Part shown: piece after piece, positions 12,071 to 24,617 of the stretch
How positions within the stretch are numbered: the first letter of the stretch is position 1
Layout: every line of letters starts with the position of its first letter
Source: Oehlia diaphana
Taxonomy: Eukaryota; Glomeromycota; Glomeromycetes; Glomerales; Glomeraceae
NCBI GenBank assembly: GCA_003833135.1
Contig: QZLH01000308.1
Coordinates: 44,489-108,488, forward strand
DNA length: 64,000 nt
Direction: 5' to 3'
Program-made: the position numbers and the translations under genes
The notes under the pieces: generated by a model
Databases searched by the model: none
The model's input: only the letters and a program-made list of their open reading frames with translations
What the model was told of the DNA's origin: nothing

Positions 12071-12363
12071 ATATGAAAAGGTTAAATGGAGAAATCAATA
12101 TGAAAATAACAGGAAATTATCCAAAAATAGCATTAGAAATTTTTCATATATTCATATAAAACCAAAGGCAGCGAATCATAAAAAAATAATAGGTAATGAA
12201 GAAAATGAATGGATAACAAAATTATCAACTGGTGGCATAATATGGGCAGAGCAATATGAAGTAGGGTTCTTTTATCGAATCAAGTAAGGTTGATCATTAA
12301 TTGAGTCAATTAATCGATCACGAATTTTTTTTTTTCAGCTTCGATCCAATCATAGTAATGTGA
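12069..12363 (+). pseudogene. 3' end of an unrecognised gene, two exons, 5' part missing
   Basis: 12069-12283 is open (GYEKVKWRNQYENN at the start) and bounded by an AG acceptor and a GTAAGG donor. The intron 12284-12338 ends in a 13-base T tract plus CAG. The last exon 12339-12363 continues in phase (NFDPIIVM) to a TGA. I do not recognise the protein. No upstream exon is visible because the foldback element at 11748-12070 abuts it, so it is probably a decapitated gene. It could alternatively be spliced from exons on the far side of the element. Confidence 0.45.
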
Positions 12364-12718
12364 TGTAATATTATGTAATATAACAAACATAAATAAATAA
12401 GAATTTTTTATGCGAAAAAAAATTACTTTTTCTAAATTAATAATTATGAGTAAAATGCGAATGCGTAAAAGATACCTTTTAGTTTCTTTTATTCATTTAC
12501 GTTTCACAACAATTTTATTTATAAATAGTATATAATTATCGTTTAAATTTGAAGATCAGATGATCGGTATAATCGCGCAAATTTATTTTCCCATTGTATT
12601 TGACGCGAAAAGTATTTGACGCAAAAAAACACGTATTTGAAATGTCAGACAAGAATAAAAACGTAAATATTCAAATAATATCTCATTAACTTAACAATCT
12701 AAAAAAATTAATAATAGC

Positions 12719-14925
12719 TCAGCAGGCTCAAATAACAATCAAGAAGAACCACAAGAACCACAGTGGGTTGATCTTGGGCCTAATAATAAAAGTTGGGTAT
12801 GGAAGCATTTTGGTATTAAAACTGATGGACGTGCTTATTGCCGATATAAAGTATTAAGAGGTGGTATAGAAGAAGAATGTAACTATAGCTGTATGTATAT
12901 CACCCAAACTAGCACTCAACAACAACATTTAAATTCTGTTCATAAAGAGTTTGAAAAGGAAAAAAATGTAAGACAAGCATTATAGTAAATGTTATTTTGT
13001 TATGTGTTAAATTAATATCTTTGCAAATTAAATAATATATTGCTTTTTATTCTGTAGCAGCAATTAAAGATTAATGATCCAAAATTAGAAAAAATTACTC
13101 CACATAATAAATCTAAACAACAAGAATCGAGAAATGCTGTAGCTGACTGGCCAGTAACAGATTCTCAACCTTTTAATTCAGTAAATGGAAAAGGATTTTT
13201 ACGTATGATTAATAAGTTTGATCCTACATTTCAGCCACCATGCTACATAACGATCAAAAAAGATATTGGTTGTGGTTATCAAGCTGCATTTCAGGCTATA
13301 AAGGAAATAATCATTCAAACATGTGAAACAGCAGCTATAACGCAAAATCTGGTTACATTGGGATTACATGTCATTGGCTTTCGGATAAAATGGAGTTGTA
13401 TGACATATTACTATGTGTTGAGCCAATTGAATATCAGCACACTGGTGATAATATTCGTCAAACTATTATAAAAAAACTTCAATTATTTGGGCTGGAAAGT
13501 AAAGTTAAAGTAGCAGTCATTGATAATAGTAGTAATATGATTAAAACTATACGTGAATGGGATGGAATAGATCGTGTACCATGCGCTGCGCATACTCTGC
13601 AACTTTGTGTTATGAGAGGGTTAGAAAAAGTTAAAATATATACCCAGCAATTCAAGAAATTAGTGCAATTTTTTAATTGTCCGAAGCAAAATCAACGGTT
13701 AGAGGAAGCACAGAATGAATTAGCATCTGGAAATAATGCAGAGATAACAAATAATTCAAGCTTACCACCACAGCAAAGTTCTTTAAAGATTTTGCGATCT
13801 ATCAATGATGTCAAAAATCGATGGGGATCTTTGACTTCCTGGAAAAGATTGCAGAAATTGAAAGATCCTATTAAACGGGTTATTTTAAACTTATGTTTAG
13901 AAAATGATAATGAATCTCAAAAAGTTTACAAACAATTAAAAAAGTTATTTCTATCAGACTATGAATGGAAATTTTTAGATGAGCTCATTAAAATTTTTGA
14001 ACCAATTGAAGAAGCAACAGAATGGCTAGGTGGCCAAAAATATTGTACACTTTCTTTAATATACCCATCAATCTTTACATTAAATTATGATTATATAACA
14101 GAAAATGATGAGGAAAATATTGAAAATGTGGAAAATGAAAATATTGAAAGTGGTGAAAGTGATGAAAGTGGTGAGTAATAATAGCTTGAATGATTAAATA
14201 GTATTAGAATAATATTTCTGATATAATATATCATACATTTTTAACTGTTTTTTAGATTATGATAATGTTACTATCAATGAGGGCTCTGAAGATGAATGTG
14301 AATCTAAGAAAGAGGAAGAAGATAAGCATAATTCACATTCTACTTTACCTAAAATTGACACTATTGTTAATGCTATTAAAAAGTCAATTTATGATGCACT
14401 ATTTCATTATTTTGATTCACCACCTAAATTTGCTTTGCTTGCAAGCCTTTTGGATTCAAGATTTAAAAAAATGCGTGGATGGCCTGAAGAAGTAAGGGAA
14501 GCTGCAATATCTTCATTGAAAGAGGAATATCAATTATTGAAAAATCAAGCTGCTACTACGCCTCAAAAAACAAATATGAAGCATAATTATCAAATTGGTG
14601 GATTTAAGTCACGTTTATTTGGATTATATGAGGATGAGGTGGATGAAAGTGATGATGAACTAAATTGCTACTTGGATAATATTAGAACTCCTCAAGCTTC
14701 TTCCGAAACAGATCCATTCCAATGGTGGATTGATAATAAACAAAAGTTCCCAACTTTATTTGAAATAGCTAGAAAGGTATTCCAGCTACATCAGTACCAA
14801 GCGAACGGCTTTTTACTGATGCTAGAAATCAAATTACCACTGATCGAAATCATTTAAAACCAGAATCTGTTGATGAATTATTGTTTGTAAAACGAAATAG
14901 TGAATATTTTGGTCCTTTTGTATAA
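12719..14925 (+). pseudogene. hAT-superfamily transposase with BED zinc finger, decayed
   Basis: Three exons: about 12719-12967, 13058-14170 and 14256-14925, with GTAAG...TAG and GTGAGT...TAG introns of 90 and 85 bases. The N-terminus resembles a BED finger (WVWKHFGI, AYC, ECNYSC, then H...H), although the first cysteine pair is incomplete. The middle is a hAT transposase core (PCAAHTLQLCVMRGL). The C-terminus has the dimerisation motifs DPFQWWIDNK and later [13 protein letters not shown]. Breaks: near 13345-13350 the frame changes and the segment carrying the first catalytic aspartate (normally DLWTS) is absent; near 14777 a second deletion shifts frame inside the dimerisation region. The start is unresolved because the ATG at 12642 does not splice in phase with any acceptor I can see. 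The element is inactive. Confidence 0.8.
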
Positions 14926-15228
14926 ATTAATAGAATTAGTGTTAATAGTTTGAAAGTATAGTAGCATTGAAATAAATGAATAATTATCGATTGTCCTACA
15001 AAAAATCAATTGCACGTGATCAATTATGGTCATGTGTTTGTATATCATTCGTCAATTTAAATACCCTAATATGAAGGTCCTGCTCAAGAATTTATAGATT
15101 ATGAAAGTATGTATCCTACATGTATGGGTAAAGAAAAACCAATATATGAGGATGACTTCGTATACTGTATCTTGAAAAATTAGATAACCTTACTTTTGGA
15201 ATATATCATGCAATATCATCATATACCC
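14926..15228 (+). other. Spacer with a short coding-like fragment
   Basis: About 15076-15183 reads as EGPAQEFIDYESMYPTCMG and on to a TAG. No start or splice site belongs to it, so it may be a gene remnant. The rest is AT-rich spacer. Confidence 0.25.
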
Positions 15229-15413
15229 TGTAAAAAAAGTCGATCCATTTTAATATTCCATCTTTTTTCCGTAAAAGGCTCATATTTCCGGAATTAATAA
15301 CCTTATATCACGGAATTTATTGAATTATTTACATTTTCCGTGAATGGATCCGTGAAAGTCTCATTTTTACCGAGTTTTTACAAAAATAACGGATAAAATT
15401 TTTTTATAGAGAT
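15228..15413. mobile_element. MITE-like element with CCCTGTAAAAAAA end
   Basis: The left end CCCTGTAAAAAAA is mirrored on the right by TTTTTTTATAGAG. The interior has CCGTGAATGGATCCGTGAAAG and several CCGGAA/CGGAA words. The end sequence resembles that of the element at 11748-12070. No target duplication was established. Confidence 0.4.
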
Positions 15414-15899
15414 GCATTAACAAGTAATGGTTCCTCTCTAACAGACTTACGCTTTGGTCATCAAGTAGTTTATAAAGGACTGGTTGATTTTTTTGTATAC
15501 GACTTCTCCAATATTATAAACTTCAGGACTCCAGTTCATAATATAACCGTACCTCTTCATCTAGGCCACCTTCATCAAGTTCACCATGTTCAAGTAAATA
15601 ACGGACATTATCATTGTAGGATAAACGTGGCTTATTATAACCAATAGGTGTTTAATCAGTATAATAGTATCTGCCCAAAAAATTGGGTTATTACCACTAT
15701 GTTTGCAGTTTTTGTATGTGATTCTAGTGGTAGTATTTCTGGTGGAAGCAAAAGGTAAGCAGTGTTAGAGAATAGAGATAAAGCGTTCGGTCAGAATTAA
15801 GCGAAAAAAGATTTAGCAACCAATTATTTAATGCCGGCCAGAATTAATAAATCTTTACTGTATAATAAAATGAATCAGAAAACCTTAGTGATTGGCTAA

Positions 15900-16320
15900 A
15901 TTTTTGTTTATTGTACAATTTCTCGAATCTGTATATCATTTCCCGAAGTCAGTTTTCTGAATATCCATTCCTCGAACTGGATCATTTCCCGAAACATCAA
16001 TTTCCCAAAGACTAATACTATTTCCGAATCCTGATTTCTCGGATGGTCGGATCACATGAAATATCCATTTCCCGAATTTTATCAAATTTATCTACCGTGA
16101 ATGGATATTTTTACAGTAAGACTTATCGAAACTACTGATTTTATGGTATGCCATTCTGCGAAATACTATTTTCAAATGCAATTATTTTTTATGCTTTATT
16201 TTCTTAAAAATATTTGAATTCGGGATATTGGGATTTAGGATATTGAGTTCGAGATATTGAATTCATAATTCGGGCGTTCGGGAAAATTAACTTGGGAAGG
16301 GTATATTCAGGAAAAAGTCA
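15900..16320. repeat. Degenerate TTTCCCGAA repeats
   Basis: The words TTTCCCGAA, TTTCTCGAA and CCTCGAA recur at short intervals in the left half. Complementary TTCGGGA, TTCGAGA and GTTCGGGAAAA words fill the right half, giving a loose inverted arrangement. No coding frame. Confidence 0.4.
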
Positions 16321-19293
16321 TCCAGGAAAATGTTTGACAAGGTAAATTTTTTAACGTCTATTCTTTAATTGGGTTTCACATTTTTAAATGTTTTTTATTT
16401 GTATAGTACTTGTTTTACAACTTTAATAGGTTAAAAAAAAGAGAATATAAGCGTATGGAATGTCACAAAAATATAAAATATACTATGGTTCTTAGTTATG
16501 CAAAAAGTGGAGATTTTCATTATCGATCAAATAAAAATTATGTGGTATCTTAATTTAAATTTACGCGAAAAATGTGGGATTGCCGATCCTATTGGATTTC
16601 ATTCCATAGTAAATCCAAACCGATAGCTCATTATTGTGAAATGGATAAACGGTAAATTAAATTCATATTTTTTTTTGCGGTAGGTTGTAGTCTTAATTTA
16701 TCCATTCTTAGAACTTTATTTTGTTATACGGTAATGAAACAATAACAAATCACTCATGATCATTTAAAATTTTTTGTTTGTTCTCACAGGGAGCAGTATG
16801 TTATTATAGAAGATCTATTTTACGTAAACATAAAATTTTTACAAGAAAACACTCCACCCGGCCTGCAGATGTACCCGTGATCAATAATTATTTAAAAACA
16901 AAATTAATATTGTTAAATAAAATTTGGTAAAATTGTATTTTAATAATAATAACACAAGGAGTAAAAATCAGGACAAACACCTGGTATGGCGTGGCTCTAT
17001 TCAGGGGTTGTTCCGGTATTGGTGATTAAAGAATCTTCTATTCTGCCTATTGAATATTATGATATCAAAATTAATAAATTAAATCTATTAACGAAAAAAG
17101 ATGTTAACGTCGGTCAGGATATTAATATAAAAAAGATTATATTTAAAATTTTATTCTCTGAAAATACTTACAGTCATTATTTTTATTTTTCTTCATTTTT
17201 TACGTTTTTTGGAAGGAAAAAAAAAATTTATTCTATTTCTTTGATATTATTATTGATTTATTATTTAATTATTATCCGATAGAGCATGTGGTTAATTCAT
17301 GATACATATATTTGATAAGAAGTATCACGTTACGACAGCCCAACCTTGCGCAACATTTACGATGGCGTAAAATTACGCTTGATCCTTTGAAATATCGGAT
17401 ATAATTTATTGTACATGAATGGCGTGGTAACTGGTAAAGTCCGTTACTAAGGTAGTACGTAATTTAATTTGTACGACCTTAAACCCTTAAATGGTTAAAT
17501 ACAATTTCAATCTTGAAATTATGTATCCGTATTTTTGAATATGAAAATTTCACACAATAAATCCTTATAAAAAAAAAAAAACGCAAGATGGCGTGATTTT
17601 ATTTATTTATTTTATATACAATATTAATAGGTATTTAATTAAGCTATGCATCTTTTCATTTGATCAAAAACCTGCATTCTAATAAGTGTAAAATTTATAT
17701 GGCGTAAACCCTAAAAAAATGTTGGATGATACTAGGATTAATTTATGGGATTATTTAATAAGGTTAGGAATTTGGTCCTCTAATACCAAGTATTCTTTTT
17801 AGAAAAGATGATAATTGTTACACATTAATATATACCCAGAAAATATTTATCGGGGTACCAATTGTGTGATTTGTAGAAATGATCGACAGTAATGCTGGCC
17901 AGGGCATAACCGATGATTTAGGCCAGTATCTGACGCCTAAGGATCACCTGAGGATCTGACGCCCAACGGCATAAAATGGGAAACACAAATCATGCGAGCC
18001 AATACATAACACATACTTTATTTTCTGTGATTTGATTCGAGGTAACAAATGCAGAATTAATATATGTGAGAGGTAAAAAAGGGATCCTTTAATCGAAATA
18101 ATAGAAAAATTATGAATTAAAAATTAGATGTTTTCATTATGTGAGTCGGATTGGGGAATAACCGAAACCTTAAATTCATTTAAAATACTTGAAAAATAAC
18201 AATTACGTTAATTTGTTTATATAAATCATTTATTATATTTTTTCACATGGAACATCTAAATCTAAATTCAACTTGACAAGTTTTTTTTCAATGTTCTAGA
18301 CGTAACGTTCTAATTTTAAAGTTCATTTTATGCATGACACAAAATTCTAATATTTAACAAAGTTCTAAAATTAATCAAACGTTTATCACTTTTAGAAAAA
18401 CTGCGGCATATGCAGGGTTAAATGATTTACATATTTACTTCCTTACTTTATTCCGGAACAAAAGAATAAACTTTGCATGCATTCATACTTATAAAATATT
18501 AATTGGTTTTTATTTATATTTGAAATTTATTTGTACTAATTATTTTGTTTTTGACATTGTCGTGGATGTACATGATGATACATGCTGCATAAATGTTTTT
18601 GTATCTTAAAAAAAAAAAAAAGAAAGAAAAAAAGAAAAAAAAGAAAAAAAAAATCGATGAAATTAAAGAGTTCAAAAGGTTAATAGACATCATTAAGATT
18701 AAGGAGAGAATTTTATGTAATATTCATTCACGTAAATGATCGATAAATTTGGACTTTTATTTAATCATTTATAATATATATTTTGGATATTTTTTTTTTT
18801 CACGTTGATCTCGGTTTAAAACAATTTAAAAACCGATTAATTTAAATTTCCGGTTCTTTTTGTGGACAAATTATTCTAAAAATCGAGGACTAACTAATTT
18901 AATTTTTTTTTTTTATTTTAATTCATTTTTTTTTAAAAAAAGGAATTTCCTTTTTTTTATTCTTTGTTCTTTGTTCTATTCCCATACGTTTTTTTTTTTT
19001 ATATTTATTTATATTAAAAATATTAAAACAATATAAACTGTAAATATTTGTGTTACACCACTTCTATTTATTTACTTTTAAAATAATGAAAAAAAAAATC
19101 CAAAATAAATAGAAAGAAACTTGTATTTATTTGATTTTTTATAAAAAAAATTAATAATTTTTTAACATTTCTTATTTATTTTTACTTTTTAATTTTGCAT
19201 TTTATATAATTTATATATAATTTATCACATTCCTTACATTAATAGTAATAATATTTTTTTTTTTTAAAAAAAAAAAAGAAAAAAAAAAAAAAT
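16321..19293. other. Intergenic region, no supported gene
   Basis: AT-rich. It contains a near-direct repeat GATCTGACGCC/TATCTGACGCC around 17926-17970, and T- and A-runs upstream of the methyltransferase, including a T12A12 tract at 19254-19277. The open frame 16986-17282 has a hydrophobic, low-complexity tail and no splice or family support. Confidence 0.4.
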
Positions 19294-20469
19294 ATGGGAG
19301 TAATTCAAACAAAGATTAAACAAGCAAAATCAAAAAACAAAACCAAACCGATCCGTGAAAGAAAATCTTCAGAAGCGACATCATTAATGACATCATTTAC
19401 ATCATCAATATCATCAAAAGCATCGGTGAAATTTCCGAGTTCAGATGGTGATATCGATTTTTTACATCAACATCATTTTATTGTAAAATCAATTTGGTCA
19501 ACAAATTTTTCTTCTCCGATAAACAATATTATAAATGGGGATGGGAAAATATTAGATGCATTATGTTACGCTGGAACTTTTGTTTTAGAATTAGCGAATG
19601 AATATCAATCCGCGGAATTTGTCGGAATTGATAGATATAAATTATTTCCATCAGAAATTAAACCTAATAACGTAAATTTTCTTAGCGCAGATTTAATGGA
19701 TGGAATACCTTCAGAGGATAATTATTTTGATTTCACTCACTTAAATACAATAGAACCCGTCTTTCTTTTAGAAAACTGGGAATTTATTATTAAGGAGTTA
19801 ATAAGGTATGATAGATTCTTTTTTATTAATGCACATTTTTTTCATTAAATTTCATTTTCTAAAATTATTATTATATTAAAAGAGTAACGAAACCAGGTGG
19901 ATACATAGAGGTAAGATAAATTAATTATTATATATACATATATATATATATATTAAAAACATCTATTAAAAAACAAAGTATTACTTTTATTTATTAGGTA
20001 CAGGGATTTGATTTTGTAGACGGAAATCTTGGTCCAAAATTTATGCAATTCGTCGAACATTGTACGTTTTTTATTATATTATTTATAAAAATTCAGCCAA
20101 TTATAAATTTCTTAATAAATTTACTCTCCTTTTATCATCAAAGATATGCTATTATTTGAAGCTAGTGATGCGGATTTAAAACCTCGTAACCACATAAGAT
20201 CACTTTTCTCTAGTAATCTTGAAGTGTCACAACATGATAATAGATCAATTGTACTAGGTAAGAAAGGTGATACTGTAGGAATATTATTTGAACAGCATGT
20301 AACAATGTTTTTCAAAGAAACAATCAATGAAATGATGATTCAATTGATGAATACTAATTCAAGTGATTATGAAGAATCATGGAATGAAGTACTGAAAGAA
20401 ATTGGTGAATTTGATACCATCATAGATACTTACAGGATATGGGGCATGAAGCCCAATAATGATATTTAA
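19294..20469 (+). CDS. SAM-dependent methyltransferase-like protein, 4 exons, 309 aa
   Basis: Exons 19294-19805, 19883-19910, 19998-20061 and 20144-20469 join in frame; introns begin GTATGA, GTAAGA and GTACGT. Class I methyltransferase fold. Motif I is KILDALCYAGTFVLELA (about residues 85-101) and the acidic end of strand 2 is FVGIDR (about 109-114). FDFTHLN (about 146-152) is the motif IV region, and IRVTKPGGYIEVQGFDF is the post-motif. In most relatives motif I reads D-x-G-x-G-x-G. Here the first two glycines are replaced, so SAM binding may be weakened or lost. The start ATG at 19294 follows a T12A12 tract and gives MGVIQT, which fits the N-myristoylation consensus (Gly2, Thr6), preceding a Lys- and Ser-rich linker. 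The substrate is unknown. Small methyltransferases of this type are numerous in Rhizophagus. The frame is intact, so it is probably expressed. Confidence 0.85.
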
Positions 20470-21167
20470 GATATTATATTAAATATTAATAATTAATTAT
20501 GATAAATTTTTAAGTGTAATTGATATAAATATGTAAGTTATATATATGTATGTATATAATTAATTAATTTTTTCTCTTTCAAGAAAAAAAAAAAAAAAAA
20601 AAAAAAGCTTTTTTATATAATTAAGATTTTATATAGTTTAATTAATAAATAATAAATATTGATTTTTATTGATCGATCACAAAAAACGCTTTGTCTCCTA
20701 AAAAAAAATAATAATAATAAATATGAGCTAAATAAATAAAATTTGATAATTTCAATAAATTTATGTGCATTTATTCACTTGTTACTCTCATCTTTCGAAA
20801 GGGTTGGCTCAATTAATCGAATCAAATCACCGATAAATATAAGTTTTTAACTTTTTTCGGAAAAGGAATTTCTAATCAACCGACCATTAATGCATATAGT
20901 ACTTTCTAAAATTTTCTACTTTGGTTGACTCCTGGAATTGTAAAATAAAAAGCATTTTTTATGCGTTTATTTTGTTTGTTATGCATGGCATAACTCTCAA
21001 AAAAACAGTTAAAAGATCTTTATCTAATTTATAATGCAAAGCATTAATAATCAACTATAAATATCATATGGATTATTGAATAAAGTTCTCATTGTATAAA
21101 TATTATGTTTATGACGTTGATTGTCGTCGGAATGTGATGTACTGCACGATGATTGTCAAGTTTAAAT
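20470..21167. other. Intergenic, no gene seen
   Basis: 3' flank of the methyltransferase gene. It contains an A-run at 20583-20606 and AT-rich spacer. Confidence 0.4.
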
Positions 21168-21300
21168 GTCGGCTAAATTAAATGATTTATCGGTTAATTA
21201 AATTGATTCATCGGTTAAATTAAGTTATTTTTGACGGTTAAATTAAAGTGATTTGACGGTTAAATTGATTTGCTCATCGGTTAATTAAATGATTGTCGGA
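21168..21300. repeat. Imperfect tandem repeat, CGGTTAAATTAA units
   Basis: At least six copies of CGGTTAATTAAAT/CGGTTAAATTAA alternate with TGATT words at roughly 20-30-base spacing, flanked by TGTCGG on both sides (21168 and 21294). The matching flanks suggest a unit array or a short element. Confidence 0.5.
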
Positions 21301-21906
21301 AACATTTAAAGATTCGAAATATGCGCAGCGTGCGCAGTGATTTTTTAATAAAATTGGCACAAGATTTACATTAAGTGGTATCACCAGCTAATAATCCTCT
21401 TCCAGCCCTCTTCCGGTCTTTGCTGCGGACTTTTAATATCATATGATTTTTCCATTGATCTTTGATATTTAATATCATAAAGACATAAACACATATAAAA
21501 TATATTATAGTGAAAACAAAATATTATTCTCGTACTAATTATTAACTTTCTTACTCCATGTAAAGATCATTTTTCACATACAAATATGTAGATCCAAAAT
21601 TTGTGTTAAAATTTTACGCGAAGTCTGTTAAAATACGCATAAACTAATAAATTCATGACTTGCAAACAATGTACTATGAGGATTAAAATAAATTAATCAT
21701 AATGTTCGTAAAATCATCTTCAAGCATCATTCAGCAAATGCTTTTAACATTTAAAAAAATTTGTTGTGATATCATTTTAGATGAATAAACCTTTTACTTG
21801 AAGAAGAAAATTTTGCAATTACTGAATAGGTGGAACTAAAATTAAAAAAGTTGTTACTTGAATAAATGTTACTAGCAACTGGAAGAATTTTCAAATTACT
21901 ACTGTA
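21301..21906. other. Intergenic, no gene seen
   Basis: AT-rich spacer between the CGGTTAA repeat and the pogo-type element. I see no coding frame or structured repeat. Confidence 0.35.
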
Positions 21907-22684
21907 CAGTCAGCTCTCGGTATAACGATTCGGGCCGATCAGACCTTCGTTATAAGAATGCTAAACCGAATTATTCGGTGTTGTGGGAAAATTTGGTATA
22001 ATGTGGTAAAATATGGGAAATTGTGATTAGTAAAACGTCATGATTCATGGTCAATCCATCTTTGATAAATAGATTAAAGTAGTAAATTTGCTTATTTGAG
22101 AGAAATTTTTCGTGAAATTAACATCAAATTGCACTTTATGTTAGAGGTTGGATCCGTTGTTTGAATGGATATTAATAATTTTGAAGATCATTCAGATTTA
22201 TAGATAGTGACCGCGGATTTAAATAGTTTAGCGGGCAGTCATTAAGCCAATGATCATATATAATGACAAAGTTTTAAAATTTTATTTTTGTAGTATTAAT
22301 TGATTTAGAATTTAATATCCGACGGACATCCGGATAACGGATATCCAAAGTGTAATTTGTGTATAGCGAAATCGAAATAAATTTTATGACTAAAACAGCA
22401 ATTCCGCAAAGAATATTTATTCCAAAATTTTTTGCTTCAAACACTTATTTCAGTTATTTATAACTTTAAATTATAATTTACTTAAAATTCAAACGGATAA
22501 CGGATCCAGTCTCTACTTTATGTTAATCTTTTTTTAAAAAATTCATTATTTTGTATTTCGTTAGACGGTATCCTAGTGATATTCGGTATAACGAGAATTC
22601 ATATGTTAAAATCGGTACCATCTTAAAGATTCGTTGTATTGTGAAATTTGTTATATCAAAATTCGCTATAAAAAGGGCTGACTG
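21907..22684. mobile_element. Non-autonomous pogo/Tigger-type (Tc1/mariner) element
   Basis: The left terminus CAGTCAGCTCTCGGTATAAC matches the reverse complement of the right terminus (CAGTCAGCCCTTTTTATAGC) at most positions. CAGT...TATAACG ends are typical of pogo/Tigger elements. The left flank is TA; the right flank is CA, which could be a mutated TA. The 778-bp interior has no transposase frame. Confidence 0.75.
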
Positions 22685-23758
22685 CACTTCAATTTTAATT
22701 GATCCAATTTATTGAAGAAATAGTCTTATATTATATAGGGAATTATTACAATAGGAATTATTACCAAAGCATTTATAGGCTGCTAACATGATTATCTACA
22801 CTCTAGGTCTCAATTGAGCCAACGATCCCAAATTAAAGGAGGGAGAAACGACAGTGGAACGATTATCCTTTAATCAGATTTTACACACATTACCATCTAA
22901 TTTTCGTTAACACATTCAAGCTGATATAAATCAAATTCTTGATGTTCAAGGAAAATCCAAATTATTAGATTAAATCAAAAGGAGGTTAAATTCATAAACA
23001 AATTTGTTAAACAAATTATAAAAATTGGGATCCATCCAAAATCCGAAGCTCAGATTCCCGATAGATGACCATTAATAAAATTGAGTGTTGATATAATAAT
23101 ATTGTGATACTTATATTGACTTGTGTCGCACGAAACTACATACTCCGAATGTAAAAATGCTCTAAAAGTTTGCGGAAGTTTTAATCAACATGCAGTTTGA
23201 TGTACACTTTGTATACTAAGAGTATAACTATTGTTGACATTTGTAATGAATCACTTAAGGTTCAAGAATTGAAGGAGAAATCTGTTCATGTCTCTTATTC
23301 TAAGAATTATGATGCATTTGTTCAGAAAAAAAATACTGTGAGCATTAAGTTTCAAGATTAGTTTTTAATGCAAACCCTTCAATCAGATCATTATTTTTTG
23401 TGCAATATAAGATCAATTAGCGTAACTCTTTTTCTTTATTTCAAATTTAACAAATAAAATTTGAGTCAATAAATAATAAATAAAATGAACTTTATTACTT
23501 TGATTAATTATTATTTTTAAGTAAAATGGGGTGAGAATTATAAATTAAATTTACAATTACCGGAACTGATTTTTTTATATTGTATGAAAGTAAAAAATTT
23601 CATATGATGTTTTAACAATTTTTGTTTATCGTAATTTCATAATAGAATAGAATAAATAAAATAATTGATAATCGTTTTGTAAATTAATCAGTTATGGGTA
23701 TTAAAATAGCAATCGATCAAGCTGAAAAATTGATATAAAAATTTCTTTTAAAATGTGA
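22685..23758. other. Intergenic, no gene seen
   Basis: AT-rich spacer. Short bits near 22800-23060 and 23220-23340 have codon-like texture but are broken by stops in every frame. Confidence 0.35.
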
Positions 23759-24063
23759 CTTTTTAAATCAAAAAATTCACCTACTGCTAATCGTATTGTT
23801 TTCTTGGATACGGTTAAATCAAAATATATTTTAGGTGTGGAATTCGAAATTACTCTTGAAAGCACTTTGAAGGATTGGATAAAATTGCAAGAACAAGTTA
23901 TTCAGATGGTAAATGATCTAAGCAGTCGTCTCATCTAGTACCACCATCCGAACCAATTATTGTAGCGAGATTATTTTTTTACACAAAACTCCCATCAACT
24001 TCACTTTCTATCAATTTCAAAATAATAGGATCCAAATTTATCCAACCAAAAATACGTATCTAA
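23759..24063 (+). pseudogene. Unrecognised coding remnant
   Basis: 23759-23938 is open for 59 codons directly after a TGA (contains RIVFLDTVKSKYILGVEFE and TLKDWIKLQEQVIQM). After a frameshift at about 23936 another frame continues with VPPSEPIIVARLFFYTKLP to 24063. There is no start codon or splice site. Family unknown. Confidence 0.35.
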
Positions 24064-24617
24064 ATCTAATTGATAATGGAAACGTTTACGAGTGATAATG
24101 GATTATGCTTAAGGTATACTAAAATTTATTTCCGGATATTTAGATGCAAAAAAGACTTAACTGTTAAGAATCAGTTGGTTTATCATTGAGGATAAAGATG
24201 AAACCATGTAAAAAACATGTAATAATAAATGTCGAAAATCATAATATATTATACATAATTTGAAAATCACTTTTTTTTTAGTTAGCATTTTAGTTTATAT
24301 ATTTTAATTTACATCTTATTTATTGTGAGTGTGAAAATCTATTGTACGACAACTGAAAAATTTCACGTGAGATGTTTATGCTATTCAGGAGTAATTTTCG
24401 TCTTGGTTGAATTGGCAAAAATGGCTTCTTTCTTGGCTCCTTGGCGTAGTCGGTTTTTTTTATGGTAAAGATTTTCATATTTGCTAATATTTATATCATA
24501 AAATCATGCATGTCATCATTTCGTCATGCACAATGTGAAAAAATATATAAGGAGCTTTAATTTGCCCTAAAAAAAAAAAATTTTCCAATTCTAGAAAAAA
24601 AAAATATTGCAACACCA
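24064..24617. other. Upstream region of the PX gene
   Basis: AT-rich presumed promoter/5' UTR region with A-runs at 24570-24580 and 24594-24603. No specific element recognised. Confidence 0.35.

Noticed and set aside
16986..17282. 98-codon open frame starting MAWLYSG
   Set aside because: Its second half is a homopolymer-driven Phe/Lys/Ile run; there is no splice or homology support.
17926..17970. Direct repeat GATCTGACGCC as a possible attachment site or small array
   Set aside because: Only two short copies, with no further structure.
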